A stretch of DNA of 64,000 bases from an uncultured Steroidobacter sp. (GTDB taxonomy: Bacteria > Pseudomonadota > Gammaproteobacteria > Steroidobacterales > Steroidobacteraceae), in NCBI GenBank assembly GCA_937864115.1, contig CALMII010000024.1:186001-250000 (forward strand). Direction: 5' to 3'. The notes beneath the pieces were generated by a model. The model ran no database searches and had not been told where the DNA came from. It saw only the letters and a list, made by a program, of their open reading frames with translations. Both the position numbers and the translations under genes were made by a program. Positions 52,311-60,016 of the stretch are shown here, piece after piece. Each line of letters starts with the position of its first letter. Within the stretch, counting starts at the first letter, position 1.

Positions 52311-53323
52311 GCGGCTGCCTTCACTTTCTTCAGGGCGGCGTTGATGCGTTCCTGTCCAGGAAAGTATTCCCACTCGAATGCGTGCGGATACGGCGTGTCC
52401 CAGCCGGCAACCCGTTCGATCGGCGCTTCGAGATTCCAGAAGCATTCTTCCTGGATCGTCGCCGCGAGCTCGGCGCCGAACCCGGCGAAGCGCGTGGCTT
52501 CATGCACGATCACGCAGCGGCCGGTTTTCTTCACCGATGTCGCAATGGTTTCGACATCGAGCGGCACGATGGACCGCAGGTCGATGATCTCCGCATCGGT
52601 GCCGCTGGCCTTCGCTGCCGCTTCGGCCACGTGCACCAGCGTGCCGTAGGTGATCACGGTGACCTCGTTGCCGGGCTTCACGATTTCGGCGCGTCCCATC
52701 GGCACGGTGTAGTGCCCTTCCGGCACCTCGCCCTTCGGATGCGCACTCCACGGCGTCGCTGGTTTGTTGGGATCGCCATCGAACGGACCGTTGTAGAGCC
52801 GCTTCGGCTCGAAGAAGATCACGGGATCGTCGTCTTCGATCGCGGAAATCAGCAGGCCCTTCGCATCGTAGGGATTCGAGGGCATCAACACCTTGATGCC
52901 GCAGATGTGCGCGAACAGCGCTTCCGGACTCTGCGAATGCGTCTGGCCACCGCGAATGCCGCCGCCGGCCGGCACGCGCACGGTCACGGGGGCGAACATG
53001 TCACCGGCCGTGCGATAGCGCAGTCGCGCCAGCTCGCTGGTGATCTGGTCGAAGCCGGGATAGATGTAGTCGGCGAACTGGATTTCGGCCACGGGGCGCA
53101 GTCCGTTCGTCGCCATGCCGATGGCCGCGGCGATGATGCCGCCTTCGGCGATCGGCATGTCGAGCACGCGGTGTTCGCCGTGCTTGCGCTGCAGTCCGTC
53201 GGTGCAACGGAACACGCCGCCGAAGTAGCCGACGTCCTGCCCCATCACGACGACCGATCGATCGCGGCCGAGCATCACGTCCATCGCCGAGTTCAGCGCC
53301 TGCACCATGTTCATCTGGGCCAT
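52307..53323 (-). CDS. bkdA2: Branched-chain 2-oxoacid dehydrogenase E1 beta subunit
   Basis: 338 residues from ATG 53323, 2 bp after the E1 alpha stop. Transketolase-type features: MVQALNSAMDVMLGRDRSVVVMGQDVGYFGG, DMPIAEGGIIAAAIGMA, PVTVRVPAGGGIRGGQTHSQSPEAL and a transketolase C domain (VTVITYGTLVH; EIIDLRSIVPLD). With E1 alpha it decarboxylates branched 2-oxoacids using thiamine diphosphate. Confidence 0.93.
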   Translation of the reverse strand: MAQMNMVQALNSAMDVMLGRDRSVVVMGQDVGYFGGVFRCTDGLQRKHGEHRVLDMPIAEGGIIAAAIGMATNGLRPVAEIQFADYIYPGFDQITSELARLRYRTAGDMFAPVTVRVPAGGGIRGGQTHSQSPEALFAHICGIKVLMPSNPYDAKGLLISAIEDDDPVIFFEPKRLYNGPFDGDPNKPATPWSAHPKGEVPEGHYTVPMGRAEIVKPGNEVTVITYGTLVHVAEAAAKASGTDAEIIDLRSIVPLDVETIATSVKKTGRCVIVHEATRFAGFGAELAATIQEECFWNLEAPIERVAGWDTPYPHAFEWEYFPGQERINAALKKVKAAA

Positions 53324-53325
53324 GT

Positions 53326-54567
53326 TCAGCGCCCCTCCCGCAGCTTGCGCAGTTCGTCGCGCTGGCGACGCAGGTGATCGGGCAGTTCCTTGAACACATC
53401 GTCGAACAGCGAATCGGGATCGAGCGACGGACCTTCCGTCATCGTTCCGTAGGAGACGGACTCCTTCCAGTTGTCGGCGACGAGTTCGGTGATCTCCCGT
53501 TCCAGCCGCTGGTGCTGATCTTCGGACCAGGCGCCAGTGGCGATCATGTGCTGCTTCAGGCGCTCGATCGGATCGCCGAGCGGGAAGTCCTTCCACTCCT
53601 CCTTCGGCCGGTAGCGCGACGGATCGTCGCTGGTCGAATGCGGGCCCGCGCGATAGGTGACGTGTTCGATGAGTGTGGCGCCACCGCCGGTGCGTGCGCG
53701 CTCGGCGGCCCATTGCGTCACGGCATAGATCGCGAGGAAGTCGTTGCCGTCGACGCGCAGGCCGGGAATGCCGTAGCCGGGGCCGCGCGCCGCGAAGGTC
53801 TGCTGCTCGCCGCCGGCAAATCCCTGAAACGTGGAAATCGCCCACTGGTTGTTGACGACGTTGATCAGCACGGGCGCGCGATACACGGCCGCGAACGTGA
53901 GCGCGTGATGGAAGTCGGCTTCGGCCGTTGCACCCTCGCCCGTCCAGGTCGCGGCGATGTGGTCCTCGCCCTTGATCGCGGCCGCCATCGCCCAACCCAC
54001 GGCCTGCGGCACCTGGGTCGTGAGATTGCCGGAGACGGAGAAAATGTTGCCGCCGGTCCAGTGATACATGATCGGCATCTGCCGGCCCTTGCACATGTCG
54101 CGCGAGTTCGACAGACATTGGCACATCAGGTCGACGAGATTGTGACCGCGGGCGACATGCAGACCCTGCTGCCGGTACGACGGAAAGAGCATGTCGCCCG
54201 GACGCAGCGCCATCGCCTGCGCCACCGACACGGCTTCCTCGCCCGTCGAGCGGATATAGAAGGAGATCTTTCCCGAGCGCTGTGCGCGCTGCATGCGATC
54301 GTCATACGCGCGCGTCGTCATCATGTGTCGCAACGCGACCTGCAGTTCCGGCGCCTCGAGATGCGGATCCCATTGACCGACGGCGCGATGGTTGTCATCG
54401 AGCACGCGCACGAGCGTGGTGGCAAGACTGGAGATCGTATCGGCCGGCGCCTTGGTGTCCGGACGCGACACACTGCCGGCGGGAGCGAGCTTGAGATAGC
54501 CGAAATCGGCGGCTTCCCCGGGGCGAGCCGGCGGATGGGGAACATGAAGGCGCGATGCGGATGGCAT
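53326..54567 (-). CDS. bkdA1: Branched-chain 2-oxoacid dehydrogenase E1 alpha subunit
   Basis: 413 residues with AGGAGAA upstream of ATG 54567. The thiamine diphosphate motif is visible as ATWTGEGATAEADFHHAL through INVVNNQWA (GDG form replaced by GEG). Other marks are KISFYIRSTGEEA, the phosphorylation-loop region HSTSDDPSRYR, and PSYRQQG. The roughly 55-residue N-terminal tail before VLDDNHRAVGQWDP resembles BkdA1. It heads an operon that faces a divergent lrp-type gene. Confidence 0.93.
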   Translation of the reverse strand: MPSASRLHVPHPPARPGEAADFGYLKLAPAGSVSRPDTKAPADTISSLATTLVRVLDDNHRAVGQWDPHLEAPELQVALRHMMTTRAYDDRMQRAQRSGKISFYIRSTGEEAVSVAQAMALRPGDMLFPSYRQQGLHVARGHNLVDLMCQCLSNSRDMCKGRQMPIMYHWTGGNIFSVSGNLTTQVPQAVGWAMAAAIKGEDHIAATWTGEGATAEADFHHALTFAAVYRAPVLINVVNNQWAISTFQGFAGGEQQTFAARGPGYGIPGLRVDGNDFLAIYAVTQWAAERARTGGGATLIEHVTYRAGPHSTSDDPSRYRPKEEWKDFPLGDPIERLKQHMIATGAWSEDQHQRLEREITELVADNWKESVSYGTMTEGPSLDPDSLFDDVFKELPDHLRRQRDELRKLREGR

Positions 54568-54680
54568 GCGGGGTGTTCTCCTGATGGTTGTTCTGACAGC
54601 AGACAGCCCTGATCTGACGCATCAGCGTACGGAAAAGAGCCGTGACGCTCATTGCCAAACTTGCAAAAAACAGGCGGTTT

Positions 54681-54698
54681 CTGAAATATCCGTTTCAG
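54681..54698. promoter_or_regulatory. Lrp/BkdR-type operator candidate
   Basis: Inverted repeat CTGAAA-TATCCG-TTTCAG in an AT-rich stretch 34 bp before the lrp-type gene and 113 bp from the E1 alpha start. Lrp/AsnC proteins bind AT-rich dyads of this kind; control of both genes is inferred from position. Confidence 0.5.
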
Positions 54699-54731
54699 TA
54701 TCCAAATATTCGTGCAACAGGCAATGCAGAG

Positions 54732-55208
54732 ATGACGCAACGGGAACTGGACCGCACCGACCTCAAGATCCTCGACGTGCTGCAGCACCAGGGGAATCTT
54801 TCGGCAGCCGAGATCGCCGAAAAGGTAGGCCTCACAGCCACGACGGCCTGGCGCCGCATCTCACGGCTGGAAGAGGACGGCGTCATCAAGCAGCGCGTGA
54901 CGCTGCTGAACCGCGAAGCGGTGGGACTTCAGGTCACGGTGTTCGCGCACGTGCGGCTGTCGAGCCAGGGGGGCGATGCGGTGACGAAGTTCGAGCAAGC
55001 CGTGCGCAAGCATCCCGAAATCCTGGAATGCTTCACCATGCTCGGTGAAACCGACTTCCTGCTGCGCGTCGTCGCGCGCGACCTGAAGTCGTACGAGTCA
55101 TTCTTTCGCGACCACCTGTCGCGTTTCCCCGGTGTGCAAGTCGTGAACTCGTCGCTCGCGCTGTCGGCGATCAAGGAGACGACGGTGTTGCCGCTAGCAA
55201 AAAACTAA
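54732..55208 (+). CDS. Lrp/AsnC family regulator (BkdR-like)
   Basis: 158 residues from ATG 54732. The N-terminal helix-turn-helix (LDRTDLKILDVLQHQGNLSAAEIAEKVGLTATTAWRRISRLEEDGVI) is followed by the effector-binding RAM domain (VFAHVRLSSQ; FTMLGETDFLLRVVARDLKSYESFFRDHLSRFPGV; SSLALSAIKETTVLPL). Lrp-type BkdR activates branched-chain keto acid dehydrogenase operons in Pseudomonas, and this gene is divergent from such an operon. Confidence 0.92.
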   Translation: MTQRELDRTDLKILDVLQHQGNLSAAEIAEKVGLTATTAWRRISRLEEDGVIKQRVTLLNREAVGLQVTVFAHVRLSSQGGDAVTKFEQAVRKHPEILECFTMLGETDFLLRVVARDLKSYESFFRDHLSRFPGVQVVNSSLALSAIKETTVLPLAKN

Positions 55209-55237
55209 AGCGCCCCTCCTCCACAGTTCGCGAAGCT

Positions 55238-55945
55238 TCATGCCTCTTGACCTGGGTCCTGTCCGGTCACTATGTCTGACGGAGGAACCATGGGTCGCTT
55301 CTCCACAACAAGGATGCTGTCGTAGAAATGCAGCGAGTGCACTGACCTGGTGAAATCGGTCACCGACAATTTCTGCTGTCGCAACTTGTACCATCGATTC
55401 TGCCGTTTTCTGTCTGAATCGCGAACATGCCAAGCATGAATGTAGTCGATGAAATTCTTGCTGTATTCGATGAATGTATTCTTTGCTCTATAGCCACCGC
55501 CATACCCACGCCAGTAGGAGGTATGCAAGTCTTCGCATAGATAGACCCCATCGTGCGCGACATGGGGGAACAGTTCTTCGAAGGTGGTTATCTGCTGCGT
55601 CATCGTGTGTCCGCCGTCATCAATCAAAATGTCAATGACGGGCACGCGCTCTTTCAATGAACGTAAGAAAGATCGGTCTTCTTGACTGCCGATCAGTACT
55701 TCAACCTGCTCCTCCGCAAATGCTGCGCAGTCTGGATTGATATCAACACCGACGATCCGCGCCTTTGGGCCAAAGTAGTTCTTCCACATCTGCAGTGAAC
55801 CACCCTTGAACACGCCGATCTCAACAATGGTCACCTCCTGGTCGCGGTATCGCGAGAAATGACGGTCGTAGATCTCAAAGTAGTGCTTCCATTTGTGGAT
55901 TACTCGATCGGAATTGCCATAAAAATAGCGTTCAAGATCATTCAT
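55238..55945 (-). CDS. Class I SAM-dependent methyltransferase-like protein (CmcI type)
   Basis: 235 residues. The fold begins VTIVEIGVFKGGSLQMWKNYFGPKARIVGVDINPD (SAM loop), with VIDILIDDGGHTMTQQITTFEELFPHV and GVYLCEDLHTSYW (Asp and His typical of the CmcI-like, metal-dependent group). Such enzymes often modify sugars or secondary metabolites. Base composition is clearly more AT-rich than its neighbours, with no functional link to the bkd genes, so recent transfer is likely. It is convergent with the lrp-type gene. Confidence 0.82.
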   Translation of the reverse strand: MNDLERYFYGNSDRVIHKWKHYFEIYDRHFSRYRDQEVTIVEIGVFKGGSLQMWKNYFGPKARIVGVDINPDCAAFAEEQVEVLIGSQEDRSFLRSLKERVPVIDILIDDGGHTMTQQITTFEELFPHVAHDGVYLCEDLHTSYWRGYGGGYRAKNTFIEYSKNFIDYIHAWHVRDSDRKRQNRWYKLRQQKLSVTDFTRSVHSLHFYDSILVVEKRPMVPPSDIVTGQDPGQEA

Positions 55946-56029
55946 ATTCCGTGCTTCCTATCAGACACATCCATTTTTGCGCTTTTGGCGCGCTCACGCT
56001 CATGCCGGAGATCGCGGCTATGCCCTGAA

Positions 56030-56980
56030 CTAACCGCGCACCCTCCGCAACAGCGCCGCACCCGCCGAATACCCGCCGCCGAACGCGACGATGACGCCGG
56101 TGTCGCCGGGCTGCAGGCGTTCCCAGTAGCGGTGATAGGTGATGGCGACACTGGCGCAGCCGGTGTTGCCGAGTTCCTGGATGGTGAGCGCCGCGAGTTC
56201 GGGCGGGACTTTCAGGTGTTCGATCACGCAATCGATGATGCGCTTGTTGGCCTGGTGGGGAATCATCAGCTTCAGGTCTTCGAGTGCGATGCCGTGTCGA
56301 CCGAGGATGTCATGCGCCGCGGCGACCATCTCGCGACAGGCGTGCATGAAAATGTCCTTGCCGTGCAGCATCACCAGGCCGTCCTGGTGCGGCACCATCT
56401 GGATGCCTTCCGGGCCGCGACCGAGATCGCCGCGACCGATCGCGCGGACGTCGACGATCTGCACGCCCTGCCCGCCCGGCTCTTTCGATACCAGCAATGC
56501 GGCGGCACCATCGCCCCAGAGATGACCGGACTTTTCGTCCGCATCGCGCGAGTAAAGGCTGTTGTGTTCGACCGCGATCACCAGCGCCTTCGACGCACGA
56601 CCCGACTGGAAATAGGTCCAGGTGATTTCGAGTGCGTCGATGAAGGACGAACAGGCCGTCGACACGTACAGGGCGCGCGCATCGCGGATGCTGAAATGTT
56701 TCTGCACGACATGGGCGATCGTGCCGATCGTGTCCCAGGGGGTGTAGGACGCGCCGATGATCAGGTCCACGCCTTCGAGCAGTTGCGGCGCATCGCGCAC
56801 CAGATTCTCGACGGCCGCGATCGACATCGTGTTGGCGTTCTCGCCCTGCGCGGCACGGCGACGCTCGCGGATGCCGGTGAGTTTTTCGAACCACTCGGTC
56901 GGGCGTCCGGTCAGGTTGCTGAAATATTCGTTGTCGACGACGCGCGCCGGCACGTAATCGGCAGAAGCATGAATGAACAC
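56030..56980 (-). CDS. 3-oxoacyl-ACP synthase III-like protein
   Basis: 316 residues from a GTG at 56980. The FabH catalytic triad is visible: Cys in YVSTACSSFIDA (near 110), His in LMIPHQANKRIID (near 245) and Asn in ELGNTGCAS (near 275). The pattern WFEKLTGIRERRRA is also typical. KAS III enzymes prime fatty-acid synthesis with acyl-CoA. Lying next to the branched-chain dehydrogenase, it could use isobutyryl- or methylbutyryl-CoA and make iso-branched lipids; that specificity is inferred from context only. Confidence 0.88.
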   Translation of the reverse strand: MFIHASADYVPARVVDNEYFSNLTGRPTEWFEKLTGIRERRRAAQGENANTMSIAAVENLVRDAPQLLEGVDLIIGASYTPWDTIGTIAHVVQKHFSIRDARALYVSTACSSFIDALEITWTYFQSGRASKALVIAVEHNSLYSRDADEKSGHLWGDGAAALLVSKEPGGQGVQIVDVRAIGRGDLGRGPEGIQMVPHQDGLVMLHGKDIFMHACREMVAAAHDILGRHGIALEDLKLMIPHQANKRIIDCVIEHLKVPPELAALTIQELGNTGCASVAITYHRYWERLQPGDTGVIVAFGGGYSAGAALLRRVRG

Positions 56981-57072
56981 GAGACGGGTCGACTCCGGGG
57001 CAGGATTTGGCGGCGCGGGATTATGCCACGGTGTCGGGGTGGCCTCGGGGATGGGATTCGCTCTCTGCCTGA

Positions 57073-57155
57073 GTGGGGCCGGCTTCAGCCGGCCTTTTGA
57101 GGAGTCAGGCTGAAGCCTGACCTACAGCAGAGGCCGGCTGAAGCCGGCCCCACAG
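57073..57155. repeat. Composite palindromic repeat with three hairpins, locus 6
   Basis: GGCCGGCTTCAGCCGGCC, GTCAGGCTGAAGCCTGAC and a second GGCCGGCTGAAGCCGGCC in succession. The stop codon of the cobalamin-binding gene (57122-57124) lies inside, so that protein's last residues are repeat-encoded. Confidence 0.9.
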
Positions 57156-57961
57156 GCAGAAATCCGGCGCTGCTGCCACGCCTCGATGATGCGATGGATG
57201 GCCTGTACCCCGTCGGTCAGCGCCGCCGGCCCCGGCTGCAGGATGATCGGCGACTTGATTTCATGCAGTTCGTTCGCCGCCACTGCCGGAACCGCGTCCC
57301 AGCCGGCTCGCCCGCGCACGATTTCCGGCCGGAATTTCTTGCCGCACCACGAACCCAGGATGAGATCTGGCGCTGCAGCGATGACTTCTCGCGGGTCGGC
57401 AATGATCCGGTCCTTGCCCAGCGAATGCTTCGCGTACTGGGGAAAGCACTCCCCCCCGCCGGCAATCTCGACGAGTTCCGAAACCCAGCGGCTGCCGGCA
57501 ATCAGCGGTTCGTCCCATTCCTCGAAGTACACGCGCGGCCTGACGGTCCATTGCGCCGCCATCGCGCGGATCCGATCGAGCCCGGCAGTCAGTTCATCAC
57601 ACAGCATCTCGGCGCGCGCCTGGCAGCCGACCATGCCGCCAAGCGTGCGGATCATGCGCAGGATGCCGGCCACATCGCGGTGATTGAACACATGCACGTC
57701 CACGCCGCGACGTATCAGATCCGCCGCGATGTCCGCCTGCAGATCCGAGAACCCGAGAACCAGATCGGGCTGCAGCTCGCAGATACGGTCGATCTTCGCG
57801 CTGGTGAATGCCGACACCTTCGGCTTTTCCTTGCGGGCACGCGCCGGCCGCACCGTGAAGCCGGAAATACCGACGATGCGCTGGTCCTCGCCGAGCAGGT
57901 ACAGCGTTTCGGTGGTTTCTTCGGTGAGACAGACGATGCGGCTGGGGTGGTCGGAGGGCAT
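57122..57961 (-). CDS. Cobalamin-binding protein (BtuF-like)
   Basis: 279 residues from ATG 57961; a TTG at 58009 is possible and no good ribosome site is seen at either. The periplasmic-binding-protein fold shows RIVCLTEETTETLYLLGEDQRIVGISGF, KIDRICELQPDLVLGFSDLQ and GVDVHVFNHRDVAGILRMIRTLG, and the C-lobe has YFEEWDEPLIAGSRWVSELVEIAGG. It lacks a signal peptide, unlike BtuF, so it may be cytoplasmic or use another anchor. The terminal residues (SACGAGFSRPLL) are encoded by the palindromic repeat. B12 binding fits the B12-dependent mutase nearby. Confidence 0.82.
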   Translation of the reverse strand: MPSDHPSRIVCLTEETTETLYLLGEDQRIVGISGFTVRPARARKEKPKVSAFTSAKIDRICELQPDLVLGFSDLQADIAADLIRRGVDVHVFNHRDVAGILRMIRTLGGMVGCQARAEMLCDELTAGLDRIRAMAAQWTVRPRVYFEEWDEPLIAGSRWVSELVEIAGGGECFPQYAKHSLGKDRIIADPREVIAAAPDLILGSWCGKKFRPEIVRGRAGWDAVPAVAANELHEIKSPIILQPGPAALTDGVQAIHRIIEAWQQRRISACGAGFSRPLL

Positions 57962-58024
57962 GCGGCGAACTGTCGATACTTCGTACCGGGCGGTCAACTC
58001 ACCGCACAAGGAGCCAAGAGAATG

Positions 58025-58107
58025 GCCGCAAAAAGGCGCAGAAGACTCAAGGCAAGAAGCGAGAATTTGTTCTTTTGACCTTGCGTCCTTTTGCGCCTTC
58101 TTGCGGC
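58025..58107. repeat. Hairpin repeat of the GACCGCA family, copy 3 (divergent)
   Basis: Left arm begins GCCGCAAAAAGGCGCA and the right arm ends TGCGCCTTCTTGCGGC. It is more divergent than copies at 17090 and 32063. It starts 29 bp beyond the acyl-CoA dehydrogenase stop on the minus strand, again in terminator position. Confidence 0.75.
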
Positions 58108-58135
58108 TATTCCTCTCTCCGAATCACTCCGGGGC

Positions 58136-59905
58136 TCAGAACAACTCCGGGTCAGCTTCCACGATGCCGCCCGCTCCCGACTTCACGATCGCCGCCAGTG
58201 CATGCGCCTGCGGCAGTACTTGCTCGACGTAGGCACGCACGATCTGCTGCTTCGATCGGTAGAACTCGCGATCGTCGCTCATGTAACGCTCGGCGAGATC
58301 GTGCGACTTCGCCATCAGCCAGCCGCCGATCACGAGACCGCTGAGCATGAGATAGGGAACGGCGACGGCCTGCGCGCGCTCCGGATCCTGTTTGGCCGAC
58401 TGCAGCAGGTTTGTCGTGGCTTCGCGCAGCAATCCGACGGCAGCGAGTGCCGACGCTGCGGATGCCTGTTTGGTCAGCGGCTCGAGTTCTTCCACCATGT
58501 CGGCGATGAGCCGGCTCATCGCTTCACCGGCGTCGCGCACCACTTTGCGTCCCACCAGATCTCCCGCCTGAATGCCGGTGGTGCCCTCGTAGATGGTCGT
58601 GATGCGAACGTCGCGATAGAACTGCGCGGCGCCGGTCTCTTCGATGAATCCCATGCCGCCGTGCACCTGCACCCCGAGCGACGCCATCGCGACGCCGGTT
58701 TCCGTGGACCAGCCTTTCACGATCGGAATCAGCAGATCGCCGCGCGACTGTGCGGCAGCGCGTGCCTTCTCATCGCCATGCCGGCGACCGATGTCGAGCT
58801 GCGAGGCCGCATACAGCGCGATGGCGCGCGCCGCGTCGGCATGCGCCTTCATCGTCAGCAGCATGCGTTTGACGTCGGCGTGATAGGCAATCGGCAGCGG
58901 CTTGCCTTCCGTCGGGCCGCGCTTGCCGCCGGGCCGACCCTGCACGCGGTTGCGTGCGTATTCGAGGGCATGCTGATACGCGCGCTCGGCGAGCGCATAG
59001 CCTTCCAGTCCGACGGACAGGCGCGCGGCATTCATCATGATGAACATGTATTCGAGGCCGCGATTGGCTTCGCCGACCAGATAACCCGTCGCACCCTGCT
59101 TGTCGCCGAAGGACAGCACGCAGGTCGGGCTCGCATGGATGCCGATCTTGTGTTCGATCGACACGCAGCGCACGTCGTTGCGTTCGCCGAGACTGCCGTC
59201 GTCGTTGACCAGCACCTTCGGCACGATGAACAGCGAGATGCCCTTCACGCCTGCGGGTGCGCCTTCGATGCGCGCCAGCACGAGGTGAATCGTATTCGGG
59301 GTGTAGTCGTGATCGCCGTAGGTGATGAAGATCTTCTGGCCGTAGAGGCGATAGGCATCGCCATCAGGCACGGCACGCGTGCGGATCGCGGCCAGATCCG
59401 AACCTGCCTGCGGTTCGGTCAGAACCATCGTACCGGTCCACTCGCCGCTGATGATCTTCGGCAGGAATTTGTGCTTCTGTGCAGGCGTACCGCACTGCTC
59501 GATCGCCTCGACTCCGCCCTGCGACAACATCGGGCAAAGCTTGAACGCCAGATTCGCCGACGCCCACAACTCTTCGACTGCAGTACCGAGAACGGTCGGC
59601 GCGCCCTGCCCGCCGTGTTCCTGCGGCGCGCGCAGTTGCGTCCAGCCGCCTTCGACGAACTGCGCATAGGCTGCCTTGAACTCCGGCGGCATCACGACAC
59701 CGTCGGGCGTCCACTTCGCACCAGTCAGATCGCCTTTGCGATTGATGGGTGCCAGCACTTCCTCCGCGAACTTTCCGGCTTCATCGAGAACCGAGTCGGC
59801 GAGGTCGGCGGAGTATTCCTCCAGGCCGGGCAGCTCGGCGAGACGGGCATCGCCGACGAGATGGTGCATTACGAAACGGAGTTCTTTCAGAGGGGCTTTG
59901 TACAT
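58136..59905 (-). CDS. Acyl-CoA dehydrogenase (long, DmdC-like form)
   Basis: 589 residues, longer than classical enzymes (about 380) because of an extra C-terminal acyl-CoA dehydrogenase domain. Features: LTEPQAGSDLAAIRTRA (FAD/substrate loop), KIFITYGDHDY, KIGIHASPTCVLSF, VQVHGGMGFIEETGAAQFYRDVRITTIYEGTTGIQAGDLVGRK (catalytic Glu region EGT). DmdC-like members oxidise methylthio- or branched acyl-CoAs. Context points to branched or short-chain acyl-CoA from the mutase or dehydrogenase reactions. It lies 112 bp downstream of icmF. Confidence 0.92.
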   Translation of the reverse strand: MYKAPLKELRFVMHHLVGDARLAELPGLEEYSADLADSVLDEAGKFAEEVLAPINRKGDLTGAKWTPDGVVMPPEFKAAYAQFVEGGWTQLRAPQEHGGQGAPTVLGTAVEELWASANLAFKLCPMLSQGGVEAIEQCGTPAQKHKFLPKIISGEWTGTMVLTEPQAGSDLAAIRTRAVPDGDAYRLYGQKIFITYGDHDYTPNTIHLVLARIEGAPAGVKGISLFIVPKVLVNDDGSLGERNDVRCVSIEHKIGIHASPTCVLSFGDKQGATGYLVGEANRGLEYMFIMMNAARLSVGLEGYALAERAYQHALEYARNRVQGRPGGKRGPTEGKPLPIAYHADVKRMLLTMKAHADAARAIALYAASQLDIGRRHGDEKARAAAQSRGDLLIPIVKGWSTETGVAMASLGVQVHGGMGFIEETGAAQFYRDVRITTIYEGTTGIQAGDLVGRKVVRDAGEAMSRLIADMVEELEPLTKQASAASALAAVGLLREATTNLLQSAKQDPERAQAVAVPYLMLSGLVIGGWLMAKSHDLAERYMSDDREFYRSKQQIVRAYVEQVLPQAHALAAIVKSGAGGIVEADPELF

Positions 59906-59953
59906 GTGAAAATTTTCTGGCGATGACTGTTAAGAGAGGGGGACTCTGCAGGA

Positions 59954-60008
59954 CTGTAGGTCAGGCTTTAGCCTGACCTGAAAAAGGCCGGCTGAAGCCG
60001 GCCCCACA
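59954..60008. repeat. Composite palindromic repeat, locus 7
   Basis: GTCAGGCTTTAGCCTGAC and GGCCGGCTGAAGCCGGCC, bounded by CTGTAGG and CCCCACA. It lies 9 bp past the icmF stop and 49 bp before the acyl-CoA dehydrogenase start on the minus strand. Confidence 0.9.
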
Positions 60009-60016
60009 ACTCCCGA

